A stretch of DNA of 64,000 nucleotides. Source: Adlercreutzia rubneri (lineage in GTDB: Bacteria > Actinomycetota > Coriobacteriia > Coriobacteriales > Eggerthellaceae). Positions 1-9,957 of this stretch are shown piece after piece. Below the pieces are notes generated by a model, which saw only the letters and a list, made by a program, of their open reading frames with translations, searched no databases and was not told the DNA's origin. Made by a program: the position numbers and the translations under genes. Location of the stretch: assembly GCF_009755265.1 (NCBI RefSeq), contig NZ_WPOO01000010.1:1-64000 (forward strand). Direction: 5' to 3'. Numbering within the stretch: the stretch's first letter is position 1; each line of letters opens with the position of its first letter.

Positions 1-2
1 AC

Positions 3-95
3 TCGACCGTCCGTCTAAAGGCCTTCCGGGAGGGCGGCAGGACCGTCTACGATACGATAGACAACCGCAGGAGGCGGTTGGGGCTGGCGGCGTAG
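3..95 (+). pseudogene. 3' end of an unidentified ORF, possibly an IS3-type transposase tail
   Basis: An open frame enters from the left edge and stops at TAG 93-95. Its last residues read NRRRRLGLAA, and the sequence just after it (TGTCCAAGTAACTGTCCGCA then a C-run, about 101-126) looks like the terminal repeat of an IS3-type element. Transposases of that family often end in a YRRSLGL-like string close to the right end of the element. This rests on about 30 codons and a remembered terminal pattern, so it may equally be the tail of some other gene. Confidence 0.3.
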
Positions 96-344
96 GCCGC
101 TGTCCAAGTAACTGTCCGCACCCCCCTAAACTCTAACAACTCGAAAAAAGAAGCATCTGGTTAGGAGAGATTGGCCGGTGGTCGATTTCAAGCGATTTCC
201 GCGAAGACTGCAAGGCTGTATGAGAGTGGGCTTTCGAGCGAGATGCCGTCGGGAAAAGTAGTGGCAACGATTGAAGAAGTGACGCGAAGGGCCGGGGTGT
301 GACGGTGCAGGAGCGCGAAGGGGTCGGGGTGCGACGGCGCTGGA

Positions 345-497
345 CGGCGCAGAAGGGCGCAGAACGGTGCGGGAGAGCGCAACCGGGCGCAACCGGGCGC
401 AGAAGGGCGCAGAAGGGCGCAGAAGGGCGCAGAAGGGCGCAGAACGGTGCGGGAGAGCGCAACCGGGCGCAACCGGGCGCAGAAGGGCGCAGAAGGG
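345..497. repeat. Minisatellite: 10-bp units nested in an 80-bp period
   Basis: The core is GGGCGCAGAA alternating with GGGCGCAACC. The block 361-400 recurs exactly at 441-480, so a higher-order 80-bp unit has been duplicated. All reading frames stay open through it on both strands because 30 bp encodes a ten-residue repeat, but none looks like a gene. It lies about 180 bp upstream of secA. The remaining upstream DNA (96-344 and 498-679) shows no gene that I can support. Confidence 0.85.
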
Positions 498-679
498 GGT
501 CTCGTCGCCTTGCAAACCCTGTGAAATTGGGCGCGCCACCTGCGCTCTGTGGTAGAGTGGAGCAGATTTGCACCGAGGCGGCCCGCGCGGTCGCCCAATG
601 AAGGCGACGGGAGTTGTTAAAAGGGAGGCGATCGCCGACCCCATGACCGCTCGCCGACCACAGAAAGAAGACGCAACCT

Positions 680-3511
<2,832 letters not shown>

Positions 3512-3544
3512 TGCACACTCAACTATGGTTGAGCGAAGCGGGAT

Positions 3545-3667
3545 GCGGGGTGCCGCTCACCAAGCGAGTTCCGCAGATGGTATCGAAGACGGTAAGCGAG
3601 GGGGAGTAGTAGCCTTGACGCCTTCGATACCAGCGAGGACTGTCTGAGCGACTGAGCGGTACCCCGC
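3545..3667 (+). repeat. Palindromic element family A, copy 1 (secA-prfB intergenic)
   Basis: The outer arms GCGGGGTGCCGCTCA (3545-3559) and TGAGCGGTACCCCGC (3653-3667) pair with one mismatch. An inner stem pairs TGGTATCGAAG with CTTCGATACCA. Between the stems lie two conserved blocks, GCGAGTTCCGCAG (3564-3576) and GCGAGGACTGTCTGAGCGA (3633-3651). The same two blocks occur at 25476-25607 (inverted) and 30617-30712 with different stem sequences. A separate small hairpin TCAAC-tatg-GTTGA lies at 3520-3533. The element may attenuate read-through from secA into prfB. Confidence 0.85.
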
Positions 3668-3708
3668 AGCCCGCCCCCGGTGAGTTTCAAGGAGATTTAG
3701 ATCAAGGC

Positions 3709-4809
3709 ATGGAACTGAGAGACATTCAGAAGGAGATCGAGAAGGCACAGGGACGGGTGTCCGACGCCTTCTCGTTCTTGCGCATCGAGGAGCGTCGCGA
3801 CGAGCTGGCCGCGCTGGACGAGCAGACGGCCCGTCCGGACTTTTGGAACGACGCGGCGGCCGCCCAGGCGGTCTCGAAGAAGGCGGCGGGGCTCCGCGCC
3901 ACCATCGAGGACTACGAGCGTGCCTGCGGGCTTCTCGATGATGCGTCGGCGGCGTGCGAGCTGGCCGGCGACGATGCGGCCTTCGCCGAAGAGGCCGAGC
4001 GCACTGCCGCCGAGCTTGCGGCGCTGCTCGACCAGCTGGAGATCGAGTCCTGGTTCTCCGGCGAGTTCGACGAGGGCGATGCCATCCTCACGGTGAACCC
4101 CGGCCAGGGCGGCCTTGAGGCCCAGGACTGGACCCGTATGCTCTACCAGATGTACGTCCACTACGCCGAGGACAAGGGCTGGAAGGTGACGGTGCTCGAT
4201 CTGGTGCCCGGCGAGGGCATAGGGCTCGATCGGGCCACCATCCAGATCGAGGGCCGCTACGCCTACGGCATGCTGCGCAGCGAGATCGGCATCCACCGCC
4301 TCGTGCGCATCAGCCCCACCGACGCCAAGAAGCGTCGCCAGACCACCTTCGCCTCGGTGGAGGTGCTGCCGGTCATCGCCGACGACATCGAGGTGGACTT
4401 AAACCCCGCCGACGTGCGGGTGGACGTGTACCGCTCCAGCGGCCCCGGCGGCCAGTGCGTGAACACCACCGACTCGGCCGTGCGCCTTACCCACGAGCCC
4501 ACGGGCATCGTGGTGACCTGTCAGAACGAGAAGAGCCAGCTGCAGAACAAGGAGGCCGCCTTCCGCGTGCTGCGTGCCAAGCTCTACGAGCTGGAGGAGC
4601 GCAAGCGGGCTGAAGAGCTGGACGAGCTGCGCGGCGAGCGGCGGGACAACTCCTTCGGCAGCCAGATTCGCAACTACGTGCTCTTCCCATACCAGCTCGT
4701 GAAGGATCTCCGAAGCGGCGTTGAGACGGGAAATGTGGACGCCGTCCTTTCCGGCGCCCTGGAACCTTTCGTCATCGGGTATCATACGTGGAGAGTAGCC
4801 AACTCCTAG
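3709..4809 (+). CDS. prfB: Peptide chain release factor 2 (RF2)
   Basis: Class I release factor that reads UGA/UAA in the ribosomal A site and triggers peptide release. At 366 residues it is full length, and the GPGGQCVN segment carries the catalytic GGQ. It reads through as one continuous frame, so the autoregulatory +1 frameshift of many RF2 genes is absent. The stop-codon-reading tripeptide, usually SPF in RF2, is SPT here (residues 202-204, DNA 4312-4320) within RISPTDAKKRRQT. The overall sequence is clearly RF2, not RF1. The start fits the family (MELRDIQKEI); AAGGAG lies upstream at a rather long spacing. Its end overlaps the region just before the transketolase start. Confidence 0.95.
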   Translation: MELRDIQKEIEKAQGRVSDAFSFLRIEERRDELAALDEQTARPDFWNDAAAAQAVSKKAAGLRATIEDYERACGLLDDASAACELAGDDAAFAEEAERTAAELAALLDQLEIESWFSGEFDEGDAILTVNPGQGGLEAQDWTRMLYQMYVHYAEDKGWKVTVLDLVPGEGIGLDRATIQIEGRYAYGMLRSEIGIHRLVRISPTDAKKRRQTTFASVEVLPVIADDIEVDLNPADVRVDVYRSSGPGGQCVNTTDSAVRLTHEPTGIVVTCQNEKSQLQNKEAAFRVLRAKLYELEERKRAEELDELRGERRDNSFGSQIRNYVLFPYQLVKDLRSGVETGNVDAVLSGALEPFVIGYHTWRVANS

Positions 4810-4832
4810 CAGCGAACGGGAAAGGGAAGCTT

Positions 4833-5666
4833 ATGGATACTGCCGCCTTGCAGGCGAAGGCCACCGACATTCGCAAGGATATTCTGACCATGATCACGGA
4901 AGCGGGCAGCGGGCACCCGGGCGGGTCGCTCTCCTGCACCGATATCCTCACGGCGCTGTACTTCGGCGGCGTCATGGACTACAACCCGGCCGACCCGCAC
5001 AAGCCCGGCCGCGACCGGTTCATCCTGGCCAAGGGGCATGCGGCGCCGGCGCTCTATGCGACGCTGGCCCACGCCGGCTTCTTCCCGATCGACGAGCTGC
5101 ACACCCTGCGCAAGCTCGGCACGCGCCTGCAGGGGCATCCCGATTCCAACCTGCTGCCCGGCGTGGAGGTGTCCACTGGCTCGCTCGGCCAGGGACTTTC
5201 CGTGGCCGCGGGCCTTGCGGCCGGCCTGCGCCTGACCGGCGAGGACGGCCTCGTCTTCACGGTGCTCGGCGATGGCGAGTGCGAGGAGGGTCAGGTGTGG
5301 GAGGCGGCCATGTTCGCCGCCCATCAGAAGCTCGGGCGCCTCGTGGCCATCATCGACAACAACGAGCTGCAGATCGACGGCTGCATCCACGACGTGTGCG
5401 ATCCGGGGGATTTGGGCGAGAAGTTCGCCGCCTTCGGCTGGGATGTGCAGCGGGTATGTGGCCACGACATTCCCGCGCTCATCGAGCTTTTCGGCCGTAT
5501 CAAGGCCGAGGCGGCCGATACGGCCCGTCCGGTGTGCGTGATCGCTCGCACGGTGAAGGGCAAGGGCGTCTCCTTCATGGAAAATCAGGCCGGCTGGCAC
5601 GGCAAGGCGCCGAAGCCCGAGGAACTTGAGAAGGCTCTGGCGGAGCTGTCCGCCGACGCGGAATAG
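4833..5666 (+). CDS. Transketolase, N-terminal (TPP-binding) subunit
   Basis: First half of a split transketolase, which moves two-carbon ketol units in the non-oxidative pentose phosphate pathway. At 277 residues it has the N-terminal fold only: GSGHPGGSLS near the start, a HPD motif (QGHPDSN), and the thiamine diphosphate/Mg motif GDGECEEGQVWE followed about 25 residues later by NN. The ATG at 4833 is preferred over the upstream ATG at 4788, which lies inside prfB and adds a non-conserved stretch; AAAGGGAAG lies just upstream. A TATCAT box (about 4790) could act as a -10. The partner subunit follows after ten bases. Confidence 0.93.
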   Translation: MDTAALQAKATDIRKDILTMITEAGSGHPGGSLSCTDILTALYFGGVMDYNPADPHKPGRDRFILAKGHAAPALYATLAHAGFFPIDELHTLRKLGTRLQGHPDSNLLPGVEVSTGSLGQGLSVAAGLAAGLRLTGEDGLVFTVLGDGECEEGQVWEAAMFAAHQKLGRLVAIIDNNELQIDGCIHDVCDPGDLGEKFAAFGWDVQRVCGHDIPALIELFGRIKAEAADTARPVCVIARTVKGKGVSFMENQAGWHGKAPKPEELEKALAELSADAE

Positions 5667-5676
5667 GAGGCCCGCC

Positions 5677-6654
5677 ATGGTGAAACTCGCAAACGCCGAG
5701 ACCGCTGCCCAGAAGAAGGCCACGCGCGCCGCGTACGGCGCCACGCTCGCAGAGCTCGCCGCCGAGGGCGTGCCCGTCGTGGCGGTAGATGCCGACCTGA
5801 CCGGCTCGACCACCACCAAGAAGCTCGCCGACGCGGGATACGCCGGGCGCCTGTTCAACTGCGGCATCGCCGAGCAGAACATGATCGACGTGGCCGCGGG
5901 CCTCTCGCTGGCCGGCAACATCGCGTTCACGGGCTCGTTTGCCGTGTTCGGCACCGGGCGCGCCTACGACCAGATCCGCAACACCGTGTGCTACTCGAAC
6001 CTGAACGTGAAGATCGCCCCCACCCATGCGGGCATCTCCGTGGGCCCCGACGGCGGCTCGCACCAGATGCTCGAGGACGTCTCCCTCATGCGCGGTCTTC
6101 CCGGCATGCGCGTGCTCGTGCCCGCCGACTACGCCGCCGCCCGCGCCGCCCTGCGCCTCGCCGCCGCCACGCCGGGCCCCGTCTACGTGCGCATGGGCCG
6201 CGCCGCCGTGCCCTGCGTCTACGACGACGAGGTGGAGCTGGAACTCGGTCGCGCCTACGTGCTGCGCGAGGGGAGCGATGTCACCATCGTGGCCAACGGC
6301 GTGGAGATCCGCGAGGCGCTCGCCGCCGCCGACGCGCTGGCCGATGCGGGCATCTCCGCCGAGGTCATCGACGCGTTCTCGGTGAAGCCGCTCGATGGGG
6401 CGACCATCCTCGAATCGGTGGCGAAGACCCGTTGCGTCGTGACGGCCGAGGAGCATTCCGTCATCGGAGGCTTGGGCTCGGCGGTCTGCGAGCTTCTGGC
6501 CGGCGCCGACCCCGTGTGCGTGGAATGCGTGGCCGTGCGCGACCGTTTCGGCAAGTCCGGCGAGTTCGAGGAACTGCTCGGCTATTTCAACATTGACGCT
6601 ACGGCCATTGTTGAAGCTGTGAAAAAGGTTCGTGAGCGCGCGGGCCTTTGCTAA
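5677..6654 (+). CDS. Transketolase, C-terminal subunit
   Basis: Second half of the split transketolase (325 residues), holding the pyrimidine-binding and C-terminal domains. The segment GTGRAYDQIRNTVCYSNLNV and the following APTHAGISVGPDGGSHQ are typical, and an RCVVTAEEHSVIGGLGS stretch marks the C-terminal domain. The ATG at 5677 has a perfect AGGAGG at 5665-5670 that overlaps the stop codon of the N-terminal subunit, which points to coupled translation. A longer frame from 5626 is open but has no ribosome-binding site. Confidence 0.93.
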   Translation: MVKLANAETAAQKKATRAAYGATLAELAAEGVPVVAVDADLTGSTTTKKLADAGYAGRLFNCGIAEQNMIDVAAGLSLAGNIAFTGSFAVFGTGRAYDQIRNTVCYSNLNVKIAPTHAGISVGPDGGSHQMLEDVSLMRGLPGMRVLVPADYAAARAALRLAAATPGPVYVRMGRAAVPCVYDDEVELELGRAYVLREGSDVTIVANGVEIREALAAADALADAGISAEVIDAFSVKPLDGATILESVAKTRCVVTAEEHSVIGGLGSAVCELLAGADPVCVECVAVRDRFGKSGEFEELLGYFNIDATAIVEAVKKVRERAGLC

Positions 6655-6697
6655 AATACTTCAGTCTCAGTAACGAACAACCTGAACGGAGCAAGCT

Positions 6698-7576
6698 GTG
6701 ACGAACGAACGGAACCAGGGAATTCCTGGTCATGCCGGCGCGCCGGCCCAGGGCAACAACCCGCGCGCCCGCGCGGCGGCGCCCCAGCCCGGCCACGCCC
6801 AGAAGGCGTCGATGACCTCCCAGCTGTCCCAGGCTTTGCCTATGCTCGAAGTGGACGAGATGGCCGCCCCCATGGGCGCGCCGGTCATCACCTTCGATCA
6901 TGTGACCAAGACCTACCCGGCCCAGCCGAAGAAGCCCGCCTTAAGCGATGTGACCCTGCAGATCTTCGCCGGCGAGTTCATCTTCCTCGTGGGCCACTCC
7001 GGATCCGGCAAATCCACCTTCATTCGCCTGCTCACCCGCGAGATCAAGCCCACCTCGGGCAAGATCTACGTGGCTGACGAGGATCTGACCACCATGCGCA
7101 ACTGGCGCGTGCCCTACCTGCGGCGCAACATCGGCTGCGTGTTCCAGGACTTCAAGCTCCTGCCGAACAAGACGGTCTTCGAGAACGTCGCCTTCGCCCT
7201 GGAGGTTATCGGCAAGAGCCGGCACGTCATCAAGACGCAAGTGCCGGAGGTGCTGCGCCTCGTGGGCCTCTCCGACAAGCTGAACAGCTATCCCGATCAG
7301 CTTTCCGGCGGCCAGCAGCAGCGCGTCTCCATCGCGCGCGCCATCGTGAACCGGCCGCCTCTGCTCATCTGCGACGAGCCCACGGGAAATCTGGATCCGC
7401 AGACCTCCCGCGGCATTATGGATCTGCTCGAGCGCATCAATCGCACGGGCACCACGGTGCTCGTGGCCACTCACGACCGCGAGATGGTCGACAACATGCG
7501 CCGTCGCGTCATCGCGCTCGACCGCGGGCATCTCACTCGCGACCAGGACCGGGGGGTGTACGGCTTCGATGTCTAG
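6698..7576 (+). CDS. ftsE: Cell division ATP-binding protein FtsE
   Basis: ABC ATPase that pairs with FtsX at the division site and controls peptidoglycan hydrolases. Walker A is GHSGSGKSTFIRLL, the signature is LSGGQQQRVSIARA and Walker B is LLICDEPTGNLD. From the GTG start it is 292 residues, about 60 more than usual. The extra part is an N-terminal tail rich in Gly, Ala, Pro, Gln and Asn that looks disordered; the ABC domain begins near residue 63 (VITFDHVTKTY). ACGGAGCAAG precedes the GTG. A later start would remove some of the tail, but no better ribosome-binding site is evident. It overlaps ftsX by eight bases. Confidence 0.93.
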   Translation: MTNERNQGIPGHAGAPAQGNNPRARAAAPQPGHAQKASMTSQLSQALPMLEVDEMAAPMGAPVITFDHVTKTYPAQPKKPALSDVTLQIFAGEFIFLVGHSGSGKSTFIRLLTREIKPTSGKIYVADEDLTTMRNWRVPYLRRNIGCVFQDFKLLPNKTVFENVAFALEVIGKSRHVIKTQVPEVLRLVGLSDKLNSYPDQLSGGQQQRVSIARAIVNRPPLLICDEPTGNLDPQTSRGIMDLLERINRTGTTVLVATHDREMVDNMRRRVIALDRGHLTRDQDRGVYGFDV

Positions 7577-8483
7577 TCTCTTCTACTTCTTCAAGGAGTC
7601 GCTCCAGGGCTTCGCGCGCAACCTCTCCACGACGCTCGGCTCCATCATCACCATCTTCCTGTCGCTGCTCATCATCGGGGTGTTCCTCGTGGGCGGCACC
7701 ATTGTGGAGCGCCTCGTGTCCTCCATCGAGGACGAGGTCTCCATCACCGCCTACGTGGCCGACGATGCGCCGCAGGAGTCCATCGACGCTGTCACCGCGA
7801 TGATCCAGGGCATGGACGGCGTGGAAAGCGTCGGCTTCACCACCAAGGAGCAGGCGCTGGAGAACTTCAGCAACTCCATGACCACCAACCCCGAGATCAT
7901 CGAGCAGCTGGACGGAACGAACCCGCTGCCCGCCTCCATCGACGTGAGCCTCGCCGACCCGCAGAAGGTCGACGAGATCGCCGCCGCCATCGAGGCCGAC
8001 GAGACGTTCCGCTCCATCTGCGACGAGCCCGACAACCCGGCCGATTCGCTGAAGTACGGCCAGAAGACGGTGGATCGCCTGTTCTCGGTGACCAAGTACG
8101 TGCGCTATTTGGGCGTGGCCCTGGTGCTGCTGCTCGTGTTCATCGCGCTCGTGTTCATCAACAACACTATCCGCCTGGCCATCATGGCCCGGCGCAAGGA
8201 GATCGCCATCATGCGCCTGGTGGGCGCCTCCAACGGGTTCATCCGCGGGCCCTTCCTCATGGAGGGCGCCCTGCACGCCCTTATCGGCTCGCTTCTGGCC
8301 GTGGGCGTCCTGCAGGTGCTGCGCATGTACGGCATCCCCAAGCTGCAAAGCGCCCTGTCCTTCCTCTCGCTGGACGTCTCGGGCAACACCTACATCATGA
8401 TCTACATCGTGCTGGTGGTAGCCGGTCTCGTAATCGGCCTTCTCGGCTCCGCTTTCGCCATGAGGCGGTACCTGAAGGTGTAG
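7569..8483 (+). CDS. ftsX: Cell division permease FtsX
   Basis: Integral membrane partner of FtsE (304 residues). One membrane helix lies near the N-terminus (SIITIFLSLLIIGVFLVGG). It is followed by an extracytoplasmic domain of about 120 residues that would contact a cell-wall hydrolase regulator. Three more helices follow in the C-terminal half, around the conserved cytoplasmic segment RRKEIAIMRLVGASNGFIRGPF. The ATG lies inside the end of ftsE. A strong hairpin terminator follows at 8511, so ftsEX forms its own unit. Confidence 0.94.
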   Translation: MSSLFYFFKESLQGFARNLSTTLGSIITIFLSLLIIGVFLVGGTIVERLVSSIEDEVSITAYVADDAPQESIDAVTAMIQGMDGVESVGFTTKEQALENFSNSMTTNPEIIEQLDGTNPLPASIDVSLADPQKVDEIAAAIEADETFRSICDEPDNPADSLKYGQKTVDRLFSVTKYVRYLGVALVLLLVFIALVFINNTIRLAIMARRKEIAIMRLVGASNGFIRGPFLMEGALHALIGSLLAVGVLQVLRMYGIPKLQSALSFLSLDVSGNTYIMIYIVLVVAGLVIGLLGSAFAMRRYLKV

Positions 8484-8510
8484 AATCTTCCTTAAAGGTT
8501 TGGAACGTCG

Positions 8511-8555
8511 GCGCGACCCCCGCGGCACTGATGAGCCGAGGGGGTCGCGCTTTTC
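8511..8555 (+). terminator. Rho-independent terminator after ftsX
   Basis: GCGCGACCCC (8511-8520) pairs exactly with GGGGTCGCGC (8541-8550), and further pairing extends the stem inward. TTTT follows. Confidence 0.85.
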
Positions 8556-8586
8556 AGATTGACGGAGTCACGTGCAAGGAGCGGCC

Positions 8587-9900
8587 ATGGCCAAAGAACG
8601 CAACGGGCGGCATCTCACCCCCAACCCCCGGGCCCGCAGCGAGCGGCGGGTCGATCAGGCGACGAGCCACGGTCTGCTCCGCGTGTTCCTCGCGGTCATC
8701 CTCGTCGCCGTCTCCTTCGTCGGGGGCTTCGCCCTGCGCAGCCAGACCGAGCTGGTGGCGAGTTGGGGCATCCCGGTTTCCGATGGCGAGCGGGAGGCGC
8801 TTGCGGCTGCGGCGGCCAACAACACCTTCGAGTCCGTCTCGGCCCGGGTGGGCGATGTGGAGGACATCCTCTCCACGTACTCCATGGACGAGATCGACCT
8901 TACGGCGGCCACCTATTCCATGCTCGACGACTTGATGAAGTCCACGGGCGACCCCTACGCCACCTACTACAACCCCGATCTGTACAACACCTACATCAAG
9001 GAGACCACCGAGCGCAGCTACGCCGGCATCGGCGTGGTGTTCGCCGACTACAACGGGCGCGCCTACGTGTCGGATGTCTTCGAGGGCTCCGAGGCCGAGG
9101 CCAAAGGCGTGCAGCAGGGCGACTTCCTCACCTCCATCGACAGCGAGGACGTATCGGCCTGGTCGATGACCGAGGTGGTGAACGCGCTGGCCAAAGACGA
9201 GGGCGCGACGGTGTCGGTGACCTGGATGCGCCCGGCGAGCCTGGACGCCCAGACCGGCGAGCAGTTCACCACGACGCTCACTTGCAAGGTCTACGAGGAG
9301 GCGAACCTCACCACCGCGCTTTCCGACGGCGTGGGCGTCGTGAAGGTGCGCCAGATCTCGAGCAACGCCGCGGAGCTGGTGGACCAGGCGACGAAATCGC
9401 TCATCGAGCAGGGGGCCGGGGCCATCGTGCTCGATCTGCGGGACAACGCCGGCGGATACCTCACCCAGGCCGTCGATATCGCGAGCCTGTTCGTGAACTC
9501 CGGCGTCCTCGTGCAGATTCAGGGCAACGATGGGCCGGCCACCACCAAATCGGCCGCGGGCGACGCGCCGTACAAGGACGTGCCGCTTGTCGTGGTGGTG
9601 AACCGCTACACGGCCGCCGCCGCCGAGGTGCTCGCCGCGTCGCTGCAGGACAACGAGCGGGCCGACGTGGTGGGGGAGACGAGCATGGGCAAGGGCTCGG
9701 TGCAGGTGGTGCGCGAGCTGGACTTCGGCGGGGCTGTGCGCTACACCGCTGCCTACTACCTCACGCCCCAGGGCGAGCCCATCGACAACGTGGGTATCGT
9801 GCCCCAGGTGGGGGTGGTAAACGGCGAGGGGGAGGATGGAGCGGACTCCCAGCTGGCCACCGGCATCGACATCGCCCGCTCGCTCATTCCGGCGGCCTAG
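8587..9900 (+). CDS. S41-family C-terminal processing peptidase-like protein, nucleophile missing
   Basis: Tail-specific protease fold of 437 residues: a membrane anchor near residues 32-50 (FLAVILVAVSFVGGFAL), a PDZ domain (GIGVVFADYNGRAYVSDVFE) and an S41 catalytic domain with VLDLRDNAGGYL and GETSMGKGSVQ. Active family members have a Ser in a T/S-A-S-A-S/A-E context. The matching segment here is NRYTAAAAEVLAASLQD, so the expected Ser is Ala (codon GCC 9616-9618, about residue 344), while the general-base Lys of GKGS is kept. The protein may therefore be a non-catalytic scaffold. The ATG at 8587 has AAGGAG five bases upstream and is preferred to GTG 8572. RNase R follows. Confidence 0.85.
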   Translation: MAKERNGRHLTPNPRARSERRVDQATSHGLLRVFLAVILVAVSFVGGFALRSQTELVASWGIPVSDGEREALAAAAANNTFESVSARVGDVEDILSTYSMDEIDLTAATYSMLDDLMKSTGDPYATYYNPDLYNTYIKETTERSYAGIGVVFADYNGRAYVSDVFEGSEAEAKGVQQGDFLTSIDSEDVSAWSMTEVVNALAKDEGATVSVTWMRPASLDAQTGEQFTTTLTCKVYEEANLTTALSDGVGVVKVRQISSNAAELVDQATKSLIEQGAGAIVLDLRDNAGGYLTQAVDIASLFVNSGVLVQIQGNDGPATTKSAAGDAPYKDVPLVVVVNRYTAAAAEVLAASLQDNERADVVGETSMGKGSVQVVRELDFGGAVRYTAAYYLTPQGEPIDNVGIVPQVGVVNGEGEDGADSQLATGIDIARSLIPAA

Positions 9901-9957
9901 GATCGGCCGCGCAACGTGCACGGGCGCCTTCGCGTCTCGTAAGGGAAGGGAGATAGG

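Noticed and set aside
3709..3850. Programmed +1 frameshift in prfB
   Set aside because: The reading frame is continuous from the family start and no early in-frame TGA with a slippery CTT was found.
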